From NCBI GenBank assembly GCA_905210085.1, contig CAJLVJ010000069.1, positions 1 through 7,249 of the forward strand: DNA of 7,249 nt. The letters run 5' to 3'. Source of the stretch: an uncultured Collinsella sp. (lineage in GTDB: Bacteria; Actinomycetota; Coriobacteriia; Coriobacteriales; Coriobacteriaceae). The position numbers and the translations under genes are program-made. Of the stretch, positions 1 through 6,036 are shown in pieces (the stretch's first letter is position 1; every line of letters starts with the position of its first letter). The notes under the pieces were generated by a model. It made no database searches, had not been told where the DNA came from, and was given only the letters and a program-made list of their open reading frames with translations.

Positions 1-298
1 CAAAGGTGAGCGCGGCGACCTCGCCCAGCGAGAATCCCGCACAGGCGGCAGGCACCACGCCGCGCTCACGCAGGGCGACGGCGACAGTCAAGTCGTGCAC
101 GAACACGCAAGGCTGCGTGTTCTCAGTCTGCGAGAGCTCCTCCTTGGAGGCGCTCCGGCACTGCTCACTGGTTCCCGGACGCACCTCGTCGGCGATCGCA
201 AACACCTCGGCAGCCGCCGGTGATGCCTCGATGAGATCGACGCCCATCGCGGGATGCTGGGCACCCTGACCGGCAAACAGAAACGCTACGCTACCCAT
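1..298 (-). CDS. fabD: Malonyl-CoA:ACP transacylase, N-terminal part (truncated by window edge)
   Basis: FabD moves malonyl groups from CoA to acyl carrier protein in the cytoplasm, supplying the elongation unit of type II fatty-acid synthesis. Reading leftwards from the ATG at 298, about 99 codons are open to the window edge with no stop. The start MGSVAFLFAGQGAQ contains the family's GQGxQ oxyanion-hole motif (residues 10-14). The nucleophile elbow reads GFSLGE, putting the catalytic serine at residue 90, where E. coli FabD has Ser92 in GHSLGE; Phe in place of His is a visible variation in the elbow. The ATG lies inside the end of fabK, so the genes overlap by 13 bases in different frames. 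Only a weak AAGGG lies about ten bases upstream, so translation is probably coupled to fabK. The C-terminal half, including the second catalytic residue (His), lies outside the window. Confidence 0.93.
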   Translation of the reverse strand, partial: MGSVAFLFAGQGAQHPAMGVDLIEASPAAAEVFAIADEVRPGTSEQCRSASKEELSQTENTQPCVFVHDLTVAVALRERGVVPAACAGFSLGEVAALTF

Positions 299-1230
299 GC
301 GGACGCACCCTTCAGGACATGCTCAGCGCCATCGACCAGATCGTCGACGATTTCGCGTGCGCTCTGGCGTTCGTTGACCATGCCGGCAATCTGTCCGCAC
401 AAATACGAACCCTCTTCGTAATTACCGTCCTTTGCGGCTTTACGAAGCGCGCCCGTGCCCATGGCCCCAAGCTCCTCGGGGCTTGCGCCCGCCGCCTCGT
501 TCTTGGCATACGCGTTGGTGAAGGGGCTCTTGAGGGCGCGAACCGGATGTCCCGTCGAGCGACCGGTCGCACGCGTCGACGTGTCGCCTGCCTTGAGCAC
601 CAGCTCTTTGTACTGTTCGGATACGGTGCACTCGTTTGCGACCAGAAAGCGTGTTCCCACCTGGACGCCGGCAGCGCCGAGCATAAAAGCGGCCGCCACG
701 CCGCGGCCATCGGCGATGCCGCCAGCCGCAACCACGGGAATATCGACCGCATCGGCAACCTGCGGGACAAGTGCCATCGTCGAGGTCTCGCCAATATGGC
801 CGCCCGATTCGGTACCCTCGGCAACAACCGCCGTGGCTCCACGACGTGCCACGAGGCGCGCCAGCGCCACCGAGGCAACGACCGGGATGACCTTGATGCC
901 CGCCTCGTTCCACGCCTTCATGTACTTGGTGGGATTGCCGGCACCGGTCACCACAACGGGCACCTGCTCATCAATCACCACTTGTGCGACCTCGTCGACA
1001 AACGGGCTCATGAGCATAACGTTGACGCCAAAGGGCTTATCCGTCTTGGCGCGCAGCTCGTGAATCTGATCGCGCAGCCAGTTTGCGTCGGCATTCATGG
1101 CCGCGATAATCCCTAAGCCGCCTGCCTCGGACACGGCAGACGCCAGCGAGGCGTCGGCAATCCAGGCCATGCCACCCTGGAACACGGGTTTTTCGATGCC
1201 GAGCAGATCGCAGAGAGGAGACTTGAGCAT
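286..1230 (-). CDS. fabK: Enoyl-[acyl-carrier-protein] reductase II, FMN-dependent
   Basis: FabK reduces trans-2-enoyl-ACP, the last step of each fatty-acid elongation cycle, using FMN and NAD(P)H. It is a TIM-barrel flavoprotein of the nitronate monooxygenase-like family and unrelated to FabI. The 314-residue protein (the Streptococcus pneumoniae enzyme is about 324) follows the family closely: PVFQGGMAWIAD near the N-terminus, KPFGVNVML, the VTGAGNP loop, EGTESGGHIG with the probable catalytic His at about residue 145, the phosphate-binding AAGGIADGRG, and GAAGVQVGTRF. I chose the ATG at 1230, which has GGAGAAG six bases upstream. A GTG directly before it (1233) is also open but overlaps the acpP stop codon. 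The gene begins two bases after acpP ends and overlaps fabD, consistent with one tightly coupled operon. The context of fabH, acpP and fabD argues against a plain nitronate monooxygenase. Confidence 0.93.
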   Translation of the reverse strand: MLKSPLCDLLGIEKPVFQGGMAWIADASLASAVSEAGGLGIIAAMNADANWLRDQIHELRAKTDKPFGVNVMLMSPFVDEVAQVVIDEQVPVVVTGAGNPTKYMKAWNEAGIKVIPVVASVALARLVARRGATAVVAEGTESGGHIGETSTMALVPQVADAVDIPVVAAGGIADGRGVAAAFMLGAAGVQVGTRFLVANECTVSEQYKELVLKAGDTSTRATGRSTGHPVRALKSPFTNAYAKNEAAGASPEELGAMGTGALRKAAKDGNYEEGSYLCGQIAGMVNERQSAREIVDDLVDGAEHVLKGASAWVA

Positions 1231-1232
1231 CA

Positions 1233-1469
1233 CTACTTCTCCAATGCCGCCTCGACCGTATCGACAAACTCGCCGACCGTCTTGGGGTTCTCCTCGGTAT
1301 CGAGCTCAATGCCAAACTCGTCCTCGACGGCAACGAGGATCTCGACGGTACCCAGGCTGTCGAGGCCAATCTCCTCGAGCGTGGACTCGGGCTTCATCTC
1401 GACATCGTCAAGGCCGGCGGTCTCACGGATAACGTCGCAAACGCGCTCGAATGTCTTCTGATCTGCCAT
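1233..1469 (-). CDS. acpP: Acyl carrier protein
   Basis: This 78-residue acidic protein is the carrier that holds growing acyl chains as thioesters on a 4'-phosphopantetheine arm. The attachment site is the classic DSL motif in EEIGLDSLGTVE, which makes Ser38 the modified residue. The four-helix ACP pattern and length are normal. The frame stays open upstream to 1508, but the true start is the ATG at 1469: AAAGGAGA lies about seven bases before it, and MADQKTF is a typical ACP N-terminus, whereas the upstream extension (MKTPLGHKQRRTT) is basic and unlike the family. It sits 52 bases after fabH and two bases before fabK, so it is a middle gene of the fatty-acid operon. A small GC-rich inverted repeat (1490-1500) precedes its ribosome binding site. 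Confidence 0.95.
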   Translation of the reverse strand: MADQKTFERVCDVIRETAGLDDVEMKPESTLEEIGLDSLGTVEILVAVEDEFGIELDTEENPKTVGEFVDTVEAALEK

Positions 1470-1489
1470 GGTAGTTCTCCTTTGTTTGT

Positions 1490-1500
1490 GCCCCAGGGGC
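1490..1500. repeat. Short GC-rich inverted repeat before acpP
   Basis: GCCCC and GGGGC flank a single base in the fabH-acpP gap, six bases upstream of the acpP Shine-Dalgarno. As RNA it could close four pairs over a three-base loop. No T-run follows in the transcribed direction, so it is not a terminator. It may be chance or a weak element acting on processing or expression of acpP. Confidence 0.3.
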
Positions 1501-1521
1501 GTTTTCATTTCCTATGTGCAA

Positions 1522-2481
1522 CTACTTCCAGCGAAGTAGATAGCCACCTACATCCAAGCCGGCGCCAAATCCGACCAGGGCGATGGTGTCGCCCGCGTGC
1601 AGCGCGCCGGTATTTGTCAGTCGATCGAGAGCAAGCGGAATGCAAGCGCTCGAGATGTTGCCGGTTTCACGCAACGTTCGGACCACACGGTCGTCCGGCA
1701 CACCCAAGCGCTTGACCGCCTGGCTCAAGATCCGTTCGTTAGCCTGGTGGAATACAAAGTGGTCGATGTCCTCGACCGCGATGCCCGCGTCGCAGGCGAG
1801 CTTGTTGACCGTGTCGCAGATGGCATTGACGCCAAACTTGAAGACGCGACGGCCGTTCATGGACAGCACACTCTCGCCATCTGCGGAGGCCTTAAACGGC
1901 GAGGTGCCGACCAGTCCGGGAACGCGCAACGTCTCGACGTCGGGCGCCGTCGAAAGCTCAACAGCAAGGGGATTCTCTCCCCCAGCCTCTATGACCGCAG
2001 CACCCGCGCCATCGCCAAAGAGCACGCACGTGGCACGGTCGGTCCAATCGAGCGCGCGCGTCATCTGCTCGGCGGCAACGACCAGCACGTGCTTGGCGCG
2101 ACCGCGGGCGATATAGCCCTCGGCGACATCGAGCGCAAATACGAAGCCGGCACAAGCCGCCGAAACGTCGAAGGCCTGACATGTGGCACCCAGGCGCTCA
2201 GCAACGGCGCACGCTTCGGCAGGAACGAGATGATCGCCCGTCGTCGTCGAGCAGACGATAAGATCCAGCTGGCTCGCATCGATTCCGGACGTCTGGAGCG
2301 CTTGCTCGCTCGCTGCCACGGCAAGGTCGTCGAGCGACTCGGTGGTGCACACATGGCGGCTCTTGATCCCCGTGCGGGTAAAAATCCACTCATCCGAGGT
2401 ATCGAGGAACTCGGACAGCTCGTCATTGGAAACGCTGCGCTCGGGAAGCGCCGAGCCTGTTCCAAGAATCGTGAAACCCAT
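1522..2481 (-). CDS. fabH: Beta-ketoacyl-ACP synthase III
   Basis: FabH starts fatty-acid synthesis by condensing an acyl-CoA with malonyl-ACP; its substrate choice sets whether straight or branched chains are made. The 319-residue protein has the normal length and the full catalytic triad: Cys110 in DVSAACAGF, His245 in FHQANERI, and Asn275 in ETGNISSA. The CoA-binding WIFTRTGIKSRH (Trp32, Arg36) is also present, as is the GDGAGA loop. The C-terminal glycine loop is odd: it reads GFGAGLDVGG, where most FabH have G-L/F-T-W-G. The frame is open upstream to 2610, but the ATG at 2481 is clearly the start, with AAAGGAGG six bases upstream and the typical MGFTILGTGS. It is the first gene of the minus-strand fatty-acid operon and divergent from birA. 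The initiating acyl group cannot be told from this sequence. Confidence 0.95.
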   Translation of the reverse strand: MGFTILGTGSALPERSVSNDELSEFLDTSDEWIFTRTGIKSRHVCTTESLDDLAVAASEQALQTSGIDASQLDLIVCSTTTGDHLVPAEACAVAERLGATCQAFDVSAACAGFVFALDVAEGYIARGRAKHVLVVAAEQMTRALDWTDRATCVLFGDGAGAAVIEAGGENPLAVELSTAPDVETLRVPGLVGTSPFKASADGESVLSMNGRRVFKFGVNAICDTVNKLACDAGIAVEDIDHFVFHQANERILSQAVKRLGVPDDRVVRTLRETGNISSACIPLALDRLTNTGALHAGDTIALVGFGAGLDVGGYLLRWK

Positions 2482-2501
2482 CACTAACCTCCTTTGGATT
2501 G

Positions 2502-2516
2502 TTGACGTGTTTACAT
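2502..2516. repeat. Operator-like repeat 1 in the fabH-birA gap
   Basis: TTGACGTGTTTACAT. It differs by one base from repeat 2 at 2550-2564 and has the same orientation. With one flanking base it forms an imperfect palindrome of two six-base halves around a two-base centre (GTTGAC-GT-GTTTAC, four of six positions symmetrical). It lies just downstream of the proposed fabH -10 box and about 20 bases before the fabH start codon, as expected for a repressor site. No known regulator motif is recognised with confidence. Confidence 0.55.
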
Positions 2517-2526
2517 CGACCAAGAG

Positions 2527-2553
2527 AGGATAGCGCATTTCAGTCGTTGTTGA
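2527..2553 (-). promoter_or_regulatory. Candidate promoter of the fabH operon
   Basis: On the minus strand a TATCCT -10 hexamer lies at 2532-2527, the same hexamer found in the str operon promoter of this window. The -35 region is poor: TCAACA at 2553-2548 would be only 15 bases away. Transcription would start near 2520, giving a leader of about 40 bases. The weak -35 overlaps repeat 2, and repeat 1 would lie at the start of the transcript. This is a prediction from position and hexamer only. Confidence 0.4.
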
Positions 2554-2564
2554 CGTGTTAACAT
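2550..2564. repeat. Operator-like repeat 2 in the fabH-birA gap
   Basis: TTGACGTGTTAACAT, one base different from repeat 1 and 48 bases from it. With one flanking base it is a better palindrome than repeat 1: GTTGAC-GT-GTTAAC, five of six positions symmetrical. It overlaps the presumed -35 region of fabH. Its TTGACG could also be the -35 of a rightward birA promoter, since a weak CCAAAT lies 17 bases further on. One bound protein could therefore affect both directions. Confidence 0.55.
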
Positions 2565-2657
2565 TAAATTGTCCAAATGCGACAAAGGCTTCACATTGTG
2601 TCTGCCTCACAACACCATTGCGTTATTCACTTATTCATTAAGGAGGTAGCAGCCGTT

Positions 2658-3434
2658 ATGGATGCCCAATTAACGATAGTCGACGTAACCGGATCGACCA
2701 ACGATGACCTGCTAGAAGCAGGAAAACAGGGTGCGCCGCACGGCACAGGACTTGCCGCACGGGCTCAGACAGCAGGACGCGGCCGACGCGGCCACAAGTG
2801 GGATTCAACCGCTGGTAACTTGTTGCTCTCGATTGTCCTACGTCCACGTGTTGATCCCGCCAAGTACTCTGGTCTTGCCGCCGTCAGCGGCTTAGCGGTG
2901 CTCGAGGCGCTCGAAAAGCAGGGTCTTGCAAACGAGATTGGCCTCAAATGGCCCAACGACCTGGTCGCGCGAGGGCGCAAACTCGGCGGCATTCTGGTCG
3001 AAGCCGCACGCGATAACGAAGGCAGCCCCTTTGCAGTCTGCGGCATTGGCGTCAATGTGAACTATGTGCCTTCGGAGGTTCCCGATGGCGGCCTGGCGGC
3101 AATTGGCCTCTCAGACCTCAACGAGAATGTTCCCGCCGTCGATGTGCTGCTCAAGGAGGTCTATTACACCGTCGTAAACGCTGTGGACGCGTGGGCTGAT
3201 CTGCTCAACGCCATGAAAGAAAACACTGGACCGCTCGCGCCCGTCCACGGCGAATATGTCACTCACCTCAATTGGATCGGAGAGCACGTTATCGCCCGTT
3301 CCCCTGCCGGTGACGAGCTGGCACGCGGCATCTTTAAAACCGTCGATGCCTTTGGTCGCGCATGTATCGAAACGGAAGGCGGCTTGCGATCCTTCCATTT
3401 TGAGGAGGCATCGCTGCGTCCCTTGAGCGAATAG
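2658..3434 (+). CDS. birA: Biotin--[acetyl-CoA-carboxylase] ligase, short form without DNA-binding domain
   Basis: The enzyme makes biotinyl-AMP and transfers biotin to a lysine of the biotin carrier protein, here most likely that of acetyl-CoA carboxylase, which feeds the neighbouring pathway. The 258 residues show the family motifs in order: TGSTNDDL (11-18), the biotinyl-AMP loop GRGRRGHKW (40-48), LKWPNDL (96-102), RKLGGILVE with the catalytic-site Lys108, CGIGVNVN (128-135), then an SH3-like C-terminal domain. E. coli BirA has about 60 more N-terminal residues forming a winged helix; these are missing, so this is a monofunctional ligase rather than a repressor. I chose the ATG at 2658. 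AAGGAGGT at 2640-2647 precedes it with a rather long spacing of about 11 bases; the open frame upstream (from 2577) does not resemble the family. It is divergent from fabH and convergent with rpsJ. Confidence 0.93.
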   Translation: MDAQLTIVDVTGSTNDDLLEAGKQGAPHGTGLAARAQTAGRGRRGHKWDSTAGNLLLSIVLRPRVDPAKYSGLAAVSGLAVLEALEKQGLANEIGLKWPNDLVARGRKLGGILVEAARDNEGSPFAVCGIGVNVNYVPSEVPDGGLAAIGLSDLNENVPAVDVLLKEVYYTVVNAVDAWADLLNAMKENTGPLAPVHGEYVTHLNWIGEHVIARSPAGDELARGIFKTVDAFGRACIETEGGLRSFHFEEASLRPLSE

Positions 3435-3487
3435 GGCGCTGCAGCCACCTACTCGGCAGCAATGCCCGGCAGTCCAAACCATTATTC

Positions 3488-3527
3488 AAACAAAAGAGCC
3501 CCGCTACCAACATGGCAGCGGGGCTCT
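3488..3527 (-). terminator. Intrinsic terminator of the rpsL-rpsG-fusA-rpsJ operon
   Basis: An 11-base-pair stem, AGAGCCCCGCT against AGCGGGGCTCT (3495-3505 and 3517-3527), encloses an 11-base loop. Read on the minus strand it is followed by TTTTGTTT, the expected U-tract. It starts 21 bases after the rpsJ stop codon. On the plus strand the stem is followed by GTAAGC with no T-run, so it should not efficiently stop birA transcription. Confidence 0.88.
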
Positions 3528-3548
3528 GTAAGCTATGAGCGATATCGC

Positions 3549-3857
3549 TTAGAGCTTGATGTCGATGTCGACGCCAGCGGGGAGGTCGAGACGCATGAGC
3601 GAATCAACGGTGCCCGAGGTGGGGTCAAGGATGTCGATGAGGCGCTTGTGGGTGCGCATCTCGAACTGCTCACGGGAGTCCTTGTTCACGTGCGGCGAGC
3701 GGATAACCGTGTACAGGTTGCGCTCGGTGGGCAGGGGGACAGGACCGGAAACGCGAGCGCCGGTCTTCTGAGCGGTCTCGACGATGAGCTTCGCGGACTG
3801 ATCGACGACCTCGTGATCATAGCCCTTGAGGCGAATGCGGATCTTCTGGGTAGCCAA
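3549..3857 (-). CDS. rpsJ: 30S ribosomal protein S10
   Basis: S10 is a small-subunit head protein that also joins NusB in transcription antitermination. The 102-residue product matches the family throughout: KIRIRLKGYDHEVVDQS, TGARVSGPVPLPTERNLYTVIRSPHVNKDSREQFE, THKRLIDI and the C-terminal DLPAGVDIDIKL. The start codon is TTG, not ATG; it is placed by the family N-terminus (MATQKIRI) and by GGAGG six bases upstream. The gene follows fusA by 60 bases and is followed by a strong terminator. In most bacteria rpsJ opens the S10 operon (rplC, rplD and so on); here no such gene follows and the next gene, birA, is on the opposite strand. Confidence 0.97.
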   Translation of the reverse strand: MATQKIRIRLKGYDHEVVDQSAKLIVETAQKTGARVSGPVPLPTERNLYTVIRSPHVNKDSREQFEMRTHKRLIDILDPTSGTVDSLMRLDLPAGVDIDIKL

Positions 3858-3868
3858 CTTAAACCTCC
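3858..3868 (-). promoter_or_regulatory. Ribosome binding site that fixes the TTG start of rpsJ
   Basis: GGAGG at 3868-3864 is followed by TTTAAG and then TTG at 3857-3855. The ideal spacing and the match of the downstream frame to S10 from its second residue show that the gene starts at TTG. Confidence 0.85.
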
Positions 3869-3875
3869 AAAGAGT

Positions 3876-3892
3876 GCGAGAGATGTTCTCGC
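3876..3892 (-). other. Hairpin in the fusA-rpsJ gap
   Basis: Perfect six-pair stem GCGAGA/TCTCGC with a five-base loop, ending eight bases upstream of the rpsJ Shine-Dalgarno. There is no U-tract, so it is not a terminator. It could mark an RNA processing site or affect rpsJ translation. Confidence 0.45.
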
Positions 3893-3917
3893 GGATTACG
3901 TAACAGGGAGCTCGAAC

Positions 3918-6017
3918 TTAGGCGTTCTTGCTCATGACCTCGTCCACGATGGACTTGGGCGCGGGCTCATAAGAGTCGAACTGCATCGTGTAGGATGCAC
4001 GGCCCTGGGTCTGGGAGCGAAGGTCGGTAGCGTAACCGAACATCTCGCCCAGCGGCACCTTGGCACGGATGAGCTTGCTGTTCTTGCGATCCTCCATGCC
4101 CTCGATCTTGCCGCGGCGACCGGAGAGGTTGCCCATAACGTCGCCCATGTACTGCTCGGGGGTCTCGACCTCGACAGCCATAATCGGCTCGAGCAGCTGC
4201 GGATCGGACTTCTTGAGAGCGTCCTTGATTGCCATGGAACCGGCGATCTTGAAGGCGGCCTCGGAGGAGTCGACCTCGTGGTAAGAACCGTCGAACAGGG
4301 TGACCTTGACGTCGAGGACCGGGAAGCCGGCGATAACACCGGTGTTCAGGGCCTCCTGGATGCCCTTGTCAATGGACGGAATGTACTCCTTGGGCACGAC
4401 GCCGCCGACGATAGCGTTGACGAACTCGTAGCCGAAGCCCTCCTCCATCTTCTCGAGCTTGATGACGGCGTGGCCGTACTGACCGCGACCACCGGACTGA
4501 CGGACGAACTTGCCCTCAGCCTTCTCGACGTCGTGACCAGCGGTCTCGCGGTAGGCAACCTGGGGCTTACCAACGTTAGCGTCAACCTTGAACTCGCGGA
4601 GCAGACGGTCGACGATGATCTCGAGGTGCAGCTCGCCCATGCCGGCGATGATGGTCTGGCCGGTCTCGTGGTTGGTGGACACCTGGAAGGTCGGGTCCTC
4701 CTCGGCGAGCTTGGTCAGAGCCAGGGACATCTTGTCCTGCTCGGCCTTGGTCTTGGGCTCGATGGCAACGTCGATAACGGGCTTAGCGAACTCGATCTTC
4801 TCGAGGACGATCTCCTTGCCCTCTTCGCACAGGGTGTCACCGGTGGTGGAGTTCTTGAAGCCGACGCAAGCGACGATGTCGCCGGCGGCAGCGTCGTCAC
4901 GGTCGATACGCTCGGCGGCGTTCATCTCGAGGATGCGGCCGAGGCGCTCGCGCTGACCGTTGGAAGCGTTGATCACGTAGGAGCCGGACTCGGCACGGCC
5001 GGAGTAAACGCGGACGTAGGTGAGCTTACCGACGAACGGGTCGGTCATGATCTTGAAGACCAGGCCAGAGAAGGGCTCGTCGAAGGAAGGATGACGCTCG
5101 ATCTCCTCGCCGGTGTCCGGATCGGTACCGGTGACGGCCTCAACGTCGAGCGGGCTGGGCAGGTAGTCGACGACAGCGTCGAGCAGCTCCTGGACGCCCT
5201 TGTTCTTGTAGGCGGAGCCCACGAAGACGAGGTTGAGCTCGTTGGCCAGAACGCCCTTGCGCAGAGCAGCCTTGAGCTCCTCGACGGTGAAGTCCTCCTC
5301 CATGAGGATCTTCTCCATGAGCTCGTCGTCAAAGCTGGCAGCAGCGTCGAGGAGCTCCTCGCGCTTGGTGGCAGCGATGTCAGCGAACTCAGCCGGGATC
5401 TCGTCCATCGGCTCGGGGTAGGTCATGCCCTTGTCGTCGGCCTTGAAGTCCCATGCGGTCATGGTGACGAGGTCGATGACGCCCCAGAAGTTGTCCTCGG
5501 CGCCCATCGGGACCTGAGCGGCCACGGCGTTGGCGTCGAGACGATCCTTCATGGTCTCGATAGCGTTGAAGAAGTCAGCGCCCACGCGGTCATACTTGTT
5601 GATGAAGGCGATGCGGGGGACGTTGAAGGTAGAAGCCTGACGCCAAACGGTCTCAGACTGGGGCTGAACGCCGGCAACGGCGTCGAAGACGGCGACAGCG
5701 CCATCGAGGACGCGCAGGCAGCGCTCGACCTCAGCGGTGAAGTCAACGTGGCCCGGGGTGTCGATAATCTGGATGCGGTAGTCTTTACCGTCCTTGTTCC
5801 AGAAGCACGTGGTAGCAGCGGAGGTAATGGTTACGCCGCGCTCCTGCTCCTGAACCATCCAGTCCATGGTGGCAGCGCCCTCATGGACCTCACCGATCTT
5901 GTGGGTCTTACCGGTGTAGTAAAGAATACGCTCGGTCGTGGTGGTCTTACCGGCATCGATGTGAGCCATGATGCCGATGTTACGGGTATCGGAAAGCTTG
6001 TACTTAGGCTTAGCCAT
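3918..6017 (-). CDS. fusA: Translation elongation factor G
   Basis: EF-G is the GTPase that drives translocation and, with RRF, ribosome recycling. The 699-residue product is full length. The GTPase motifs are intact: AHIDAGKT (18-25), the switch region RGVTITSAA, DTPGHVDF (86-93), NKYD (140-143; NKMD is more common, but the specificity residues N, K and D are kept) and GSAYKNKG (267-274). Domain III carries IIAGMGELHLEI (457-467), domain IV SGGRGQYGH (508-516), and domain V GYATDLRSQTQGRASY (661-676). The ATG at 6017 has AAGGA about seven bases upstream and follows rpsG by 19 bases. Codon use is strongly biased, as usual for such a highly expressed gene, which leaves a very long open frame on the opposite strand. 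A tuf gene, often found after fusA, is absent. Confidence 0.98.
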   Translation of the reverse strand: MAKPKYKLSDTRNIGIMAHIDAGKTTTTERILYYTGKTHKIGEVHEGAATMDWMVQEQERGVTITSAATTCFWNKDGKDYRIQIIDTPGHVDFTAEVERCLRVLDGAVAVFDAVAGVQPQSETVWRQASTFNVPRIAFINKYDRVGADFFNAIETMKDRLDANAVAAQVPMGAEDNFWGVIDLVTMTAWDFKADDKGMTYPEPMDEIPAEFADIAATKREELLDAAASFDDELMEKILMEEDFTVEELKAALRKGVLANELNLVFVGSAYKNKGVQELLDAVVDYLPSPLDVEAVTGTDPDTGEEIERHPSFDEPFSGLVFKIMTDPFVGKLTYVRVYSGRAESGSYVINASNGQRERLGRILEMNAAERIDRDDAAAGDIVACVGFKNSTTGDTLCEEGKEIVLEKIEFAKPVIDVAIEPKTKAEQDKMSLALTKLAEEDPTFQVSTNHETGQTIIAGMGELHLEIIVDRLLREFKVDANVGKPQVAYRETAGHDVEKAEGKFVRQSGGRGQYGHAVIKLEKMEEGFGYEFVNAIVGGVVPKEYIPSIDKGIQEALNTGVIAGFPVLDVKVTLFDGSYHEVDSSEAAFKIAGSMAIKDALKKSDPQLLEPIMAVEVETPEQYMGDVMGNLSGRRGKIEGMEDRKNSKLIRAKVPLGEMFGYATDLRSQTQGRASYTMQFDSYEPAPKSIVDEVMSKNA

Positions 6018-6036
6018 GTTAGTTCCTTACCTTAAC

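Noticed and set aside
319..1116. 265-codon plus-strand open frame opposite fabK
   Set aside because: Same reasoning: fabK is full length with all motifs, and the antisense product resembles no protein family.
1597..2487. 296-codon plus-strand open frame opposite fabH
   Set aside because: It lies entirely over a clear fabH with all catalytic motifs, and its product (rich in Arg, Ala and His, no family resemblance) reads as an antisense shadow of GC-rich coding sequence.
2502..2564. The two repeats as a BirA operator
   Set aside because: The halves GTTGAC/GTTAAC recall the GTTAAC/GTTTAC halves of BirA sites, but BirA operators have two such halves about 15 bases apart facing each other, and the BirA encoded here has no DNA-binding domain.
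2482..2610. N-terminal extension of FabH to 2610
   Set aside because: The frame is open, but the extension covers the divergent promoter and both repeats, has no ribosome binding site, and the ATG at 2481 has a near-perfect one and the family N-terminus.
3495..3527. The rpsJ terminator hairpin as a bidirectional terminator
   Set aside because: No T-run follows the stem on the plus strand, so only the minus-strand function is supported.
3462..6035. A very long open frame (857 codons) on the plus strand opposite fusA
   Set aside because: It is the mirror of a highly expressed gene with biased codons: avoidance of TTA, CTA and TCA in fusA removes stops from the antisense frame. Its product is a low-complexity Leu/Asp/Val/Gly-rich string with no recognised domain, its start region has no good ribosome binding site, and it runs through the rpsJ terminator and the rpsJ gene.
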